Below are positions 35,693 to 46,691 of a DNA stretch of 64,000 nt, one piece after another. The notes beneath the pieces were generated by a model. That model worked only from the letters and a program-made list of their open reading frames with translations, was not told the DNA's origin and searched no databases. Every line of letters starts with the position of its first letter. Position 1 is the stretch's first letter. Both the position numbers and the translations under genes were made by a program. The DNA comes from Streptomyces sp. 6-11-2 (lineage in GTDB: Bacteria; Actinomycetota; Actinomycetes; Streptomycetales; Streptomycetaceae): assembly GCF_006540305.1 (NCBI RefSeq), contig NZ_BJOR01000001.1, forward strand, positions 2,666,001-2,730,000, given 5' to 3'.

Positions 35693-36223
35693 ATGGCTAC
35701 GACGACGAACACCGGCGAACACACGGACACCACCGAAGGCGCCCCCGCGTACGCGCCCGAGCACGAGCCCCGTATGCAGTGGGCCAAGCACGCCCCCGAG
35801 GTCTACAGGGCGATGGTCCGGCTGGACGCGGCCGCGGGCCAGGGCCTGGACCCGCGGCTGCGCGAGCTGGTCAAGATCCGCGCCTCGCAGCTGAACCACT
35901 GCGCGTTCTGCCTGGACATGCACACCAAGGACGCGCTCGCGGCCGGCGAGAGCGTGGAGCGGATCGTGCAGCTCGGCGCCTGGGAGGAGTCGCGGCACTT
36001 CTACACGGAGAAGGAGCTCGCGGCGATCGAGCTGACCGAGGCCGTCACGGTCCTCACCGACGGCTTCGTGCCGGACGAGGTGTACGAGAGGGCCGCCGCG
36101 CACTTCGAGGAGGCCGAGCTGGCCCATTTGATCGCCTCCATCACGGTGATCAACGCCTGGAACCGGTTCGGTGTGACGGCCCGCGCGGTCCCGGGCCACT
36201 ACACGCCGGGGCAGTACAAGTGA
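35693..36223 (+). CDS. Carboxymuconolactone decarboxylase / AhpD-like protein
   Basis: The 176-aa protein has the CMD helical core with the AhpD-type redox motif NHCAFCLDMH (CxxC followed by His, about residues 66-75), then LAAIELTEAVTVL and AHLIASITVINAWNRFGV. Such proteins reduce peroxides or handle thiols as alkylhydroperoxidase-like enzymes; the exact substrate is unknown. It is divergent from a MocR regulator that probably controls it. Its end is followed by a strong hairpin. Confidence 0.9.
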   Translation: MATTTNTGEHTDTTEGAPAYAPEHEPRMQWAKHAPEVYRAMVRLDAAAGQGLDPRLRELVKIRASQLNHCAFCLDMHTKDALAAGESVERIVQLGAWEESRHFYTEKELAAIELTEAVTVLTDGFVPDEVYERAAAHFEEAELAHLIASITVINAWNRFGVTARAVPGHYTPGQYK

Positions 36224-36228
36224 CGACC

Positions 36229-36261
36229 CCGGTCCAGGGGCCGGCCGGGCCCCTGGACCGG
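36229..36261. terminator. Bidirectional terminator hairpin
   Basis: A perfect 14-bp stem (36229-36242 with 36248-36261, loop of 5) lies between the convergent AhpD-like gene and proX, and can end both transcripts. Confidence 0.8.
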
Positions 36262-36286
36262 GAGGCCCGGCGGTCCCCGTCCTCGT

Positions 36287-37237
36287 TCAGGGCAGCCACG
36301 CCTTCCACGTCGACCGGTGGCCGTCCACCCACTTCTTCGCCGCCTCGGCCGGGGTGAGCTTCTGGTCGGCGATCATCAGGGAGACCTCGTTCTGGTCCTC
36401 GGTGGTCCACTTGAACTTCTTCAGGAAGGCGGCCGCCGCGCCGCCGGACCGGGCGAAGTCGGCGTTGAGGTACTTGCGCAGCGCCGTGTGCGGGTAGGCG
36501 CAGGCGACCTTGGCCGCGTCCGCGTCGCAGCCCTCCTTGTACGGCGGCAGGCGCACCTCCGTCATGGGGACCTTCTCGAACAGCCACTGCGGCGCGTACC
36601 AGTACGTGAGGAAGGCCTTCTTCTCCTTGGCGAACTGCTTGATCTGGGTGATCTGCGCCGCCTCGGAGCCGGCGAAGACCACCTGGTAGTTCAGGTTCAG
36701 GTTCTTCACCAGCGCCTTGTCGTTGGTGACGTAGGACGGGGAGCCGTCCATCAGCTGGCCCTTGCCGCCGCTCTCCGCGGTGCGGAAGAGCGGGGCGTAC
36801 TTGTCGAGGTTCCTCCAGTCGGTGATGTCCGGGTACCTCTTGACGAGGTACGTCGGGACGAACCAGCCGATGTGACCGGTCACTCCGAGGTCGCCGCCCC
36901 GCGCGATGGTCTTCTTGTCGTCGACGTAGCGCTTCTCCTGGTCGGGGTGGCCCCAGTCCTCCAGGATCGCGTCGACGCGGCCCTGGCTGAGCGCGTCCCA
37001 GGCGGGGACCTCGTCGACCTGGACGGTGTCGACGCGGTAGCCCAGCTCGTGTTCGAGGAGGTACTGGGCGACGGCCACGTTGGCCTGCGCGCCGACCCAG
37101 GACTGCACGGACAGGGTCACGGTCTTCGAGCCCCGCGCGCCCGCGAACGGCGAGGCCTGCCGAGTCATGTCGGCGGCGCCGCAGCCGCTGGTCAGCGCCA
37201 GCACCGCGACGGCGGTGAGAGTCGTACGGCGTCCCAT
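36287..37237 (-). CDS. proX: Glycine betaine/choline ABC transporter substrate-binding lipoprotein
   Basis: The 316-aa OpuAC-type protein starts with a lipoprotein signal (AVAVLALTSGC, lipid Cys at about residue 19). The domain shows TVTLSVQSWVGAQANVAVAQYLLEHELGY and the Trp/Tyr-rich AFLTYWYAPQWLFEK, aromatic residues being what cages the trimethylammonium group in this family. It delivers betaine or choline to the permease. It is last in the betB-betA-proV-proW-proX operon, starting 1 nt after the permease stop. GGGAG precedes the ATG. Confidence 0.92.
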   Translation of the reverse strand: MGRRTTLTAVAVLALTSGCGAADMTRQASPFAGARGSKTVTLSVQSWVGAQANVAVAQYLLEHELGYRVDTVQVDEVPAWDALSQGRVDAILEDWGHPDQEKRYVDDKKTIARGGDLGVTGHIGWFVPTYLVKRYPDITDWRNLDKYAPLFRTAESGGKGQLMDGSPSYVTNDKALVKNLNLNYQVVFAGSEAAQITQIKQFAKEKKAFLTYWYAPQWLFEKVPMTEVRLPPYKEGCDADAAKVACAYPHTALRKYLNADFARSGGAAAAFLKKFKWTTEDQNEVSLMIADQKLTPAEAAKKWVDGHRSTWKAWLP

Positions 37238-37238
37238 G

Positions 37239-39181
37239 TCACGCTCCCTTCCTGGTGCGGCGGCCGGTCGGCTGCGTCACCCGGTCGAGCATCAGGCCGA
37301 GGCAGACGATCGCCGCGCCGGCGACCAGGCCGGTCGCCAGGTCGCCCTGGGCGAGGCCGAAGACCACGTCGTAGCCGAGCGCGCCGCCGCCGACCAGGCC
37401 GCCGATGATGACGACGGCGAGGACGAGCACCACGCCCTGGTTGACGGCGAGCAGCAGCGCCGGGCGGGCGAGCGGCAGTTGCACCTGGCGGAGCTGCTGG
37501 CCGCTGGTCGCGCCGAGGGAGCGGGCGGACTCCAGGGCCGCCGGGTCGACCTGGCGCAGGCCCTGCGCGGTGATCCGGACGACCGCGGGCAGGGCGTAGA
37601 CGACGGCCGCGGCGACGGCCGGGGCGCGGCCCACGCCGAACAGCGCGACCACCGGGATCAGGTACACGAACTGTGGCATCGTCTGGAAGACGTCGAGGAC
37701 CAGGCGCAGCAGTTTCTCGAAACGGTCGCTGCGGGCGGCGGCGACGCCGGCCGCGAAGCCGAGCACGAGGGTGACGGCGACGGCCGCCAGCACCTGGGAC
37801 AGGGTGTCCAGGGACGGCTTCCACACGCCGAGCACACCGATGGCGGCCATGGCGAGGACGGCGGTCAGCGCGGTGCGCCAGGTGCCGATCAGCCACGCGA
37901 GGGCGGCGACGATCAGCAGCACCGACCACCACGGCAGCCACTGGAGGCCGGAGCGGACCGGGTCCAGGATCCAGGTGGTGAAGCGGCCCGCCCAGTCGGC
38001 GGTGCCGCCGATGTACGGGACGCCGGAGTACAGGTGGGCGGTCATCCAGCCGACGGCGCGGTTGACGGGCTCGGCGATGCCGACGGTCCAGTCCGCGGGC
38101 CAGTCCTGGCGGCCCGCCAGGCGCGCGGTCAGGGCGGCGGCCACGGCGGCGACGGCGGCGCAGGCCCAGGGGCGGACACCGTGCCGCTCCCGTCCGAGGC
38201 GCTCTCCGGCGGCTCCGGTCACCCGGTCCAGTACGACGGCCAGCAGCACGATGGGGATGCCGGCCGCGAGCGCGGCACCCACGTCGACCGAGGCGAGCGC
38301 CTGGTAGACGCGGTCGCCGAGGCCGCCGGCGCCGATCACGGAGGCGATGACCGCCATGGACAGCGCCATCATGATCGTCTGGTTGACGCCGAGGAGGAGT
38401 TCCTTGCGGGCCAGCGGGATCCGGGCGGTCAGCAGGCGCTGGCGTGCGGTGGCGCCGAGGGAGTCGACCGCCTCCAGCACCTCCGGGTCCGCGCCGCGCA
38501 GGCCGAGCGCGGTCAGCCGGGCCATGGGCGGGGCGGCGTAGACGACCGTGGCGAGGACCGCGGCGGGTACGCCGATGCCGAAGACCAGGACCACGGGGAG
38601 CAGGTACGCGAACGCCGGGAGCACCTGCATGGTGTCCAGGACCGGGCGCAGAACCCGGTCCATGCGGTCGGACAGGCCCGCGGCCAGACCGAGCAGGGTG
38701 CCGACGAGGACGGAGGCGAGGACGGCGACCACCATCAGGGCGAGCGTCTGCATGGTCGGCACCCACATGCCGAGCAGTCCGCAGGCGACGAAGGCGGCGG
38801 CCGTGCCGAGGGCGAGCCGGACACCGGCCACCCGCCATGCCACGAGGGCGGCTGCGGCCGTGACGCCCACCCAGCCGGCGGCGAGGAGCGTCAGGTAGAC
38901 GGCGCGCACGGAGATCACGACCGCGTTGCTGACGTGGCCGAGGAAGTAGAGGAACAGCGGGTGACTGTCGCGGTTGTCGATGATCCAGTCGCTCGCGCCG
39001 CCGAGCGGCCCGGACAGGTCGACCGTCAGCGCGTGCGGCCACGTTCCGCTCGCCCAGCGGGAGTGGGCCAGCGGGACGAGGACGGCGGCCAGGACCGCGA
39101 GGACCAGGAGCTTGTGGCCGGCGGGGCGTTTGAGCACGCCGGGCAGGCCGGCACGGAGGGCCGGGGCGCCGATCGCCGCCA

Positions 39182-39182
<1 letters not shown>
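37239..39182 (-). CDS. proW: Glycine betaine ABC transporter permease, two fused ProW-like domains
   Basis: The 647-aa protein contains two complete BPD_transp_1 permease domains. The first is at about residues 150-330 (PVVLVFGIGVPAAVLATVVYAAPPMARLTALGLR, with the EAA-type loop VDSLGATARQRLL). The second is at about 440-640 (PVVALFGVGRAPAVAAAVVYALPAVVRITAQGLR and SARSLGATSGQQL). Two domains in one chain replace the usual homodimer. The ATG overlaps the stop of the ATPase gene by one base. Confidence 0.93.
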
Positions 39183-40317
<1,135 letters not shown>

Positions 40318-40318
<1 letters not shown>

Positions 40319-41847
40319 CAGCGCTCACCTCCGAGCAGGTCGACGGCCTTCTCCCCGACCATGAGCACACCGATCATGGGGTTCACGGCGGGCATGGCCG
40401 GGAAGACGGAGGCGTCCGCGATCCGGATGCCGTCCAGCCCGCGGATACGCAAATCGGGGTCGACGACCGCGCGTTCGTCGTCGGCGGCGCCCATCCGGCA
40501 GGTGCCCGCCGGGTGGTAGACGGTGTGCGCGACCTTGCGGGCGTACTCGCTCAGCTCCGCGTCGCCGAGGATCTCCGGACCGGGGCACACCTCCCGCTTC
40601 AGCCAGCCGGCCAGCGGTTCGGTCTGCGCGATCCGGCGGGCGATGCGGATGCCGTCGACGAGGGTGCGGGCGTCGTGGTCGTCCTCGTCGGTGAAGTAGC
40701 GGAAGTCCAGGGCCGGCTTGACGGACGGGTCGGCGCTGGTGAGGTACAGCCGGCCCCTGCTCCTCGGCTTGGGGATGTTCGGGGTCATCGACACGCCGTA
40801 CGGCGGACGTTCGTAGCCCAGGCGCTCCGGGTTGTCCGTGAACGGGATCTGGTAGAAGTGGAACATCAGGTCCGGGCCCGCGCTTGCGGGGTCGCGGCGC
40901 ACGAACAGGCCGGCGTCGGAGTCCATCGCGGAGTTCTCCGGGAGGGGGCCGTTCGTCTCCCACACGATCACCGACTCGGGGTGGTCGAGCAGGTTCTCGC
41001 CGACGCCCGGCAGGTCGTGGACGACGGGGATGCCGAGCCTCTCCAGGTCGGCCTTCGGGCCGATACCGGAGTGCAGCAGCAGCCGGGGCGAGTCGACGGC
41101 GCCCGCGCAGAGCACGACCTCGCGGCGGGCCCGTACGAGGAGTTCGGCGCCGTCCTTGGTGCGCACGTGGACGCCCTCGGCGCGGGTGCCGTTGAGCTGG
41201 AGCCGGTGCGCCCAGGTCTCCAGCAGGATCGTCAGGTTGGCGCGCTCGTCCATCACCGGGTGCAGATACGCCACGGAGGCGCTGGAGCGCTTGTTGTCCT
41301 GCGGGTGGTAGGCGAGGTCGAAGAAACCGACGCCCTCGTGGAACGGCTTCTTGTTGAAGCCCTCGACGCGCGGCACCGCGAGCGCGGCCTGCGCGGCGTC
41401 GACGAAGTCGCGGGCGATGGCGTTGCGGTCCTTCTCGTCGACGGCCACGATGTTGTTCTTGAGCCGGGCGTAGTACGCCTCCATCGGGACCGCGCCCCAG
41501 CCCTTGGCACCGGCCGCCTCCCACTCGTCCCAGTCGGACGGCAGCGGCTTGAACGCGATGAGCGTGTTGTGCGAGGAGCAGCCGCCGAGGACCCGGGCGC
41601 GGCTGTGCCGGATGTGGGAGTTGCCGCGCGGCTGCTCGGTGGTCGGGTAGTCGTAGTCCAGTTCGCCGCCGAGCAGGCCCATCCAGCGGCGCAGCGTCAG
41701 CACGTCCTCGCGGCCCACGTCGCTGGGGCCGCCCTCGATGACGGCGACGGTGAGGTCCGGGTTCTCCGTGAGGCGGGAGGCGATGACGGAACCGGCCGTG
41801 CCACCGCCTATGACGACGTAGTCGAACTCGTGGGTGCTCTCGGGCAT
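40318..41847 (-). CDS. betA: GMC-family choline dehydrogenase
   Basis: The 509-aa flavoprotein starts with the FAD motif [17 protein letters not shown] and has the GMC signatures [32 protein letters not shown] and the C-terminal catalytic region [15 protein letters not shown] ... [13 protein letters not shown]. Context (betaine aldehyde dehydrogenase upstream, betaine transporter downstream) argues that it oxidises choline to betaine aldehyde. Sequence alone cannot exclude another alcohol substrate. It follows betB by 106 bp and overlaps proV by one base. Confidence 0.9.
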
Positions 41848-41953
41848 CGGGCTCGTACTCCAGTGGGGGGTCGGGAGGTCCGGGGACTTCGGGGTCTGCG
41901 GTGGTGCCGGATGCGGCCGCGGCGGCGGGGTGCGCGGCCGCGGCCGGCGGGGC

Positions 41954-43480
41954 TCAGCCCGCGAACCAGCGCACCGGCCTGGGGGCGAGGTTCTGGTAGA
42001 CGTGCTTGGTCTCGCGGTACTCGGCGAGCCCGGCGGGGCCGAGCTCGCGGCCGACGCCGCTCCTGCCGAAGCCGCCCCACTCCGCCTGCGGGAGATAGGG
42101 GTGGAAGTCGTTGATCCAGACGGTGCCGTGGCGCAGCCGGCCGGCCACGCGCCGGGCACGGCCCGCGTCGGCGGTCCACACGGCGCCCGCGAGCCCGTAC
42201 TCGGTGTCGTTGGCGAGCGCGACCGCCTCGTGCTCGGTGCGGAAGGTCTCGACGGTGAGGACGGGGCCGAAGACCTCCTCCCGGACGACCTTCATCTGGC
42301 GGGTGCAGTGGTCGAGGACGGTCGGCTCGTAGAAGTAGCCGGTGGCGGGCCGGGTCTCCCCGGGCTCGGGCCGCATGCCGCCGCAGCGCGGTACCGCGCC
42401 CTCGGCCAGCGCGGAGGCGACGTACGCCTCGATCCTGGCGCGCTGCTGCTCGGAGACGAGCGGACCGCACTCGACGCCGGGCGCGGTGCCGCGGCCCAGG
42501 CGGATCTTCCGGGCGCGGCGGGCGAGTTCGGCGACGAAGCGCTCCCGGACCGGTTCCTCGACGATGAGCCGGGCGCCCGCGGAGCAGACCTGGCCGCTGT
42601 GCAGGAAGGCCGCGTTCAGGGCCTGGTCGACGGCGGTGTCGAAGCCCTCGTCGGTCGCGCAGGCGTCGGCGAAGACGATGTTGGGGTTCTTGCCGCCGAG
42701 TTCGAGGGCGACCTTCTTGACCGTGTCGGCCGCGGCCCGGGCCACCTTCGCCCCGCTGACCAGGCCGCCGGTGAAGGAGACCAGGCCCACGTCGGGGTGT
42801 TCGGCGAGCCGGGCGCCGACGGTGTGGCCGGGGCCGGTGACGATGTTGGCCACGCCCGCGGGCAGGCCCGCCTCGACGAGCAGGTCGATCAGCGCGACGG
42901 TGGTCAGCGGGGTGATCTCGCTTGGCTTGACGACGAAGGTGTTTCCGGCGGCGAGCGCCGGGGCGATCTTCCAACTGGCCTGGAGCAGCGGGTAGTTCCA
43001 GGGCGTGATCAGAGCGCAGACGCCGACCGGCTCGTGCACGACGACGCTGTGCACGTCGGGCGTGCCCGCGTCCACGACCCGGCCGGGGGCTTCCGCGGCG
43101 ACGAGTCCGGCGAAGTAGCGGAAGGCGTCGGCGACGCAGTCGACGTCGACGCGGCCCTCCTCCACGGTCTTGCCGGTGTCCCGGCTCTCCAGCAGGCCGA
43201 GTTCCTCCCGGTCGCGCACCAGGAGGTCGGCCACCCGGCGCAGCAGGGCGGCACGCTCGGCGACCGGTGTGCGCGGCCAGGCGCCCTCGCCGCCGTCGAA
43301 GGCGCGGCGGGCGGCCTCGACGGCCACGTCCGCGTCCTTCTCGTCACCCTCCGCGACCACGGCGAACGGAGCCGCGTCCGCGGGGTCGAGGATCTCGCGT
43401 GTCGCGCCGCCGATCGCCTCGCGCCACTCCCCGCCCGCGTGGATGGTGCCGCGCCCACCGCGTCCCGTACTGTCCGCCAT
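41954..43480 (-). CDS. betB: Betaine-aldehyde dehydrogenase family protein
   Basis: The 508-aa NAD(P)-dependent aldehyde dehydrogenase has the cofactor stretch ALITPWNYPLLQASWK, the catalytic Glu in VALELGGKNPNIVF (about residue 266), and the catalytic Cys in LHSGQVCSAGARL (about 300). It converts betaine aldehyde to glycine betaine, an osmoprotectant. It heads the bet-pro operon. No BetI-type repressor is adjacent; a GTTCCG...CGGAAC inverted repeat 121 bp upstream could be a control site. Confidence 0.92.
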   Translation of the reverse strand: MADSTGRGGRGTIHAGGEWREAIGGATREILDPADAAPFAVVAEGDEKDADVAVEAARRAFDGGEGAWPRTPVAERAALLRRVADLLVRDREELGLLESRDTGKTVEEGRVDVDCVADAFRYFAGLVAAEAPGRVVDAGTPDVHSVVVHEPVGVCALITPWNYPLLQASWKIAPALAAGNTFVVKPSEITPLTTVALIDLLVEAGLPAGVANIVTGPGHTVGARLAEHPDVGLVSFTGGLVSGAKVARAAADTVKKVALELGGKNPNIVFADACATDEGFDTAVDQALNAAFLHSGQVCSAGARLIVEEPVRERFVAELARRARKIRLGRGTAPGVECGPLVSEQQRARIEAYVASALAEGAVPRCGGMRPEPGETRPATGYFYEPTVLDHCTRQMKVVREEVFGPVLTVETFRTEHEAVALANDTEYGLAGAVWTADAGRARRVAGRLRHGTVWINDFHPYLPQAEWGGFGRSGVGRELGPAGLAEYRETKHVYQNLAPRPVRWFAG

Positions 43481-43600
43481 GATCGGTACTGCCTTCCGCT
43501 CCTGCTCAGTTGCCCTGTGTCACGTCGTGTCATCCACAGGGAGAGTGAGCGGGCACCTGCCCCCTTCGTCGAGGTCCATGCCCTACCGGCGACCGGAAGT

Positions 43601-43617
43601 GTTCCGAGTCACGGAAC
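43601..43617 (-). promoter_or_regulatory. Inverted repeat GTTCCG-N5-CGGAAC upstream of betB
   Basis: Perfect 6-bp arms with a 5-nt centre lie in the 193-nt region upstream of the bet-pro operon. Position and symmetry suit an operator, but no regulator is encoded nearby. Confidence 0.35.
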
Positions 43618-43673
43618 TTGGGGGCATCACTGGACAAACAGGGTGTCGCGCGGGTGTCCGGAGCGGCGGTGGA

Positions 43674-44585
43674 TCAGTCCGCGCAGGTGGCGGAGGACGG
43701 GCAGAACCAGTCCAGCGCCGCGCTGAGGACCTCCTGCTCGTCGTCGCGGCCGTCGGATTCGGGGCCGTAGGAGGCGAGCGCGTACAGCCTGCCGTCGGCG
43801 GCCAGGAAGCGTTCGTCCACGACGTGCCAGGTGCCGATGTCCGGTTCGCCCCTGAGGGAGTCGGCCAGATACTCCAGCCGGGAGCCGGTGAAGTCGCCGC
43901 TGTCCAGGTTCACCCGGGACAGCGTCCGGAAGCCCTGGGGCTTGGGCACGTCCGCGGACAGGTACTGGTCGAACGACTCGTCCGGGGAGGCTTCCTGCAC
44001 CTCGTACACCTGGAGCCGGTGACGGCCCGTGGAATCACGGTAGTTGACGATGTCCATCCCGTACTGGGAGCTCACGGTGGACCGCTGGTGCTGCCAGCCG
44101 TCGGGCACGGCGATGCGGAAGCCCTCCGGGTCGTCGTAGGCGGTGTAGCCGGCCGGCGGCTCGTCGGCCGACGGGGACGGCGTCCCGGTGTCCGGTTCCG
44201 GTGAGGCGTACGTGGTCGGGGGCGGTTCGGACGTGGCCGGGGTACCGCTCGTCGTGGCGGCCACCCGGTCGCCGCCGTGTCCTCCGCTGCCGGGACCGAG
44301 GGTCACCACCAGGGCGACGGCGACCCCCACGGCCGCGGCCGAGCCGATCACCGCCACGGCGGTGCGCCGGCTGTACCCGCCGGGCACGGCCGGCGGCGCC
44401 GACGGGGCTGCCACGGGCCAGGGGCCGGTGGGCGCGTCGGCGTCGGGATCCCGGACCTCGCCCGGCGGCCAGGCCGGCATGTGCGCCGGCCGGGCGGGGG
44501 GTGGCGGGGTGGCCCGCGCCACCTCCGCGGTGCCGTCCTCCCAGCGCTGGGTCTCCTCGTTCCAGTGGCGCTGTCCCCCGTTCAT
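43674..44585 (-). CDS. Single-pass membrane protein with extracellular lipoprotein-like domain
   Basis: The 303-aa protein begins NGGQRHWNEETQRWEDG, a short motif found at the start of many actinobacterial membrane proteins, followed by a Pro/Ala-rich cytoplasmic segment. One membrane helix (TAVAVIGSAAAVGVAVALVVTLG, about residues 76-98) leads to a Ser/Thr/Pro linker and an extracellular domain of about 150 aa (GFRIAVPDGWQHQ, then RLQVYEVQEASPDESFDQYL). The domain resembles the small beta-rich domains that follow such linkers, but I cannot name it. It starts 7 nt after the GSTFAIGSHA gene. Confidence 0.75.
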   Translation of the reverse strand: MNGGQRHWNEETQRWEDGTAEVARATPPPPARPAHMPAWPPGEVRDPDADAPTGPWPVAAPSAPPAVPGGYSRRTAVAVIGSAAAVGVAVALVVTLGPGSGGHGGDRVAATTSGTPATSEPPPTTYASPEPDTGTPSPSADEPPAGYTAYDDPEGFRIAVPDGWQHQRSTVSSQYGMDIVNYRDSTGRHRLQVYEVQEASPDESFDQYLSADVPKPQGFRTLSRVNLDSGDFTGSRLEYLADSLRGEPDIGTWHVVDERFLAADGRLYALASYGPESDGRDDEQEVLSAALDWFCPSSATCAD

Positions 44586-44592
44586 CGCGCTC

Positions 44593-44949
44593 TCACTGCC
44601 CCAGCAGTCCCGCCACGGCACCCGCGGAGGCGAGGACGTTCAGCAGGGACTGGGAGTCGGCGAGCAGCCCGCGCAGGCGCTCACGGCGGGACGGGCCGGC
44701 CTGACCGGTGGTGGTGATCTCCTCCTCCGTACCCGCGAGTTCGGCGTCCAGCGCGGCGGTCTGCTCGGTGCCGCGCACCCGGGTCAGATCGGCGCGCAGC
44801 TCGCGCACCGCGGCCAGCAGTTGCTCGGTGACCTCGTCGCGCTGCGGTCCTGTGCCGTGATGGCCGACTGCGCTGGCGTGGCTGCCGATGGCGAAGGTGC
44901 TGCCCGAGACGTTCCCCATGGATACGTTCGGCTCACGCCGGTCGGTCAT
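44593..44949 (-). CDS. Small protein with N-terminal GSTFAIGSHA motif
   Basis: The 118-aa protein starts with a Gly/Ser/Asn-rich segment (NVSMGNVSGSTFAIGSHASA) and continues as a helical coil (EVTEQLLAAVRELRADLTRV and ERLRGLLADSQSLLNVLASAGAVAGLLG). The motif is shared with the C-terminus of the protein encoded just upstream, with which it overlaps by 17 nt. It has no signal peptide and no strong membrane helix, though the last 20 residues are hydrophobic. Function unknown; the shared motif suggests that the two proteins interact. Confidence 0.75.
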   Translation of the reverse strand: MTDRREPNVSMGNVSGSTFAIGSHASAVGHHGTGPQRDEVTEQLLAAVRELRADLTRVRGTEQTAALDAELAGTEEEITTTGQAGPSRRERLRGLLADSQSLLNVLASAGAVAGLLGQ

Positions 44950-46663
44950 CGCTGCCCGTTCCCCTCCGCGGCTCGGGGCCGCTGCTCGCGGTCGCGTGCG
45001 AACCGACGGCGAAGGTGGAGCCCTCCACCGAGTCGATGTTCACACCGCCGTTGCTGATGTTGACGATCTTCTGGACGAACTCGCCGGTCTGGTAGCCGGC
45101 GTCGGCGAGCGCTGCGCGCACGCCGTGCGCGATCCGGTCCTGGATCGTGCGCAGGTAGCGGTCGACATCCATCTGCTGGAACAGCGACCCGTCCGGCACG
45201 GACCCCAGCTCACGCACCGACAGGGCGGGGCCCTCCGGCAGCGCGCCGGCATTGCCGGCCGTCAGCAGCCGCCAGTTGAACCGGATCATCCGTCCCAGGT
45301 CGAACAGGGCGACGCCCAAGGACACCGGTACCCGTGGCACGGCGTAGGCGGCCTTGCCCAGCAGGCTGTTGCGGTTGTAGCGGTGAGCGGTGCGGTCGGC
45401 GTCCTTGAACTCCGGCCGCACCGGGTTCAGTACGTGCGGGGCGACCTCCAGCATGAGCATCCGGCCCTGGGTGTGCACGCGGACGAAGACGCTCACGATC
45501 AGCTCCCCCTCCCAGCCACCGACCCGCACGCACAGGAAGTGCCGCCGCTTCTCGGCGCCTTCCTCGGCGGCGCGCATCCGGTGGTTCTCGAAGGCCTGCG
45601 GATCGTACGGGGCGTCCTCACGACGCAGCATCCCCTCGACGGGCAGGAAGACGCACTCGTCGATCTCGAGCCGGCGCAGTCGGTCGCGCACGGGGTACGC
45701 GGCGGTGGTCGCCGATTCGCGGAGCTGTTCCAGCAGCGGGCGGACGCTCTCCAGGACCGCCCGGTTGCTCAGCGGGCGCTGCTTCTTCATGCCGTCGGGG
45801 CGCAGTTCGACGGCGAGCACCCAGGTGTCGTGCGCGGTTCCGGCCCCGCAGAACGGGCGGGCCTCGTGATACATGACCAACTGCTGGTGCTGTTCCGCGC
45901 GGACGCGCCCGACCAGCCGCCGGAACCGTCCGCCCTCGGCCCGGAGGGCCGGATCGCTCGCGGCGTCCGGGAAACGCCGAGGGGAGAGTTCCGCCGTCAG
46001 CGCCCGGGTGACCTGGCTGCGCCGGGCGGCGAGGCAGAGCGCGATCAGCGCGAGGACAGCGATCGAGAACCACGCCTCCCGTGGGCCGATCGTCTTGTCC
46101 GTGAACAGGTCGGACAGGCTGGTCGGTGAGCCGCTCGACGTCCCGTACTCGCCGTAGTACGCCGACGTGCCCGGGGAGGAGTGGCCGCCACCGGAGAGTG
46201 CGGCGATCAAGGTCAGCAGGAAGACCCAGGCCAGGCCGATACGGCTGTACCACCGCAGGAACCAGGCCGGGACGCGCCGGTACAGCGGAGCGTGGTCGCT
46301 CTTGCCTCTGATCAGGGTGGCGACGGCCAGTTGGACGCCCAGGACGAGGAAGAGCAGCAGCCAGTACCCGGTCAGCACGGCGCCCGCCACCCACAGCCCG
46401 AGGAGGGCTCCGTCCCAGGCCAGTTCCAGACGTCGCGCACGCAGGGCGTGGGCCAGGACCCGTGCGGCGTCGAAGCCGAACGACGGAGCACAGAGGCGCT
46501 GCTCGTTGACGTACAGCTCGTCGATGACCCGGTCCCGGTATTCGCTGTCCAGGTAGGTGCCCGCGCACAGCAGCCGGGTGGCCTCACTGGCGTACGGCGG
46601 CACGGGCGGGGTCGCGTCCGGAGGCGTCGGCTGCTGTTGAAGCGGCACGGATACGGTGCTCAC
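44933..46663 (-). CDS. Multi-domain membrane protein with C-terminal GSTFAVGSHA motif
   Basis: The 576-aa protein (GTG start, GGGGGAG upstream) has a Pro-rich N-terminus, a first soluble helix region, two to three membrane helices near residues 92-180 (GLWVAGAVLTGYWLLLFLVLG; IGLAWVFLLTLIAALSGG) and another near 225 (AWFSIAVLALIALCLAA). A large cytoplasmic region of about 330 aa follows (LVMYHEARPFCGAGTAHDTWVLAV, VRVGGWEGELIVSVFVRVHTQGRML). It ends KIVNISNGGVNIDSVEGSTFAVGSHA. I recognise no family. It is the first gene of a three-gene operon. Confidence 0.8.
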   Translation of the reverse strand: MSTVSVPLQQQPTPPDATPPVPPYASEATRLLCAGTYLDSEYRDRVIDELYVNEQRLCAPSFGFDAARVLAHALRARRLELAWDGALLGLWVAGAVLTGYWLLLFLVLGVQLAVATLIRGKSDHAPLYRRVPAWFLRWYSRIGLAWVFLLTLIAALSGGGHSSPGTSAYYGEYGTSSGSPTSLSDLFTDKTIGPREAWFSIAVLALIALCLAARRSQVTRALTAELSPRRFPDAASDPALRAEGGRFRRLVGRVRAEQHQQLVMYHEARPFCGAGTAHDTWVLAVELRPDGMKKQRPLSNRAVLESVRPLLEQLRESATTAAYPVRDRLRRLEIDECVFLPVEGMLRREDAPYDPQAFENHRMRAAEEGAEKRRHFLCVRVGGWEGELIVSVFVRVHTQGRMLMLEVAPHVLNPVRPEFKDADRTAHRYNRNSLLGKAAYAVPRVPVSLGVALFDLGRMIRFNWRLLTAGNAGALPEGPALSVRELGSVPDGSLFQQMDVDRYLRTIQDRIAHGVRAALADAGYQTGEFVQKIVNISNGGVNIDSVEGSTFAVGSHATASSGPEPRRGTGSDDRPA

Positions 46664-46691
46664 GCGACTCCCCCGAGATGCGAACGGTCCC

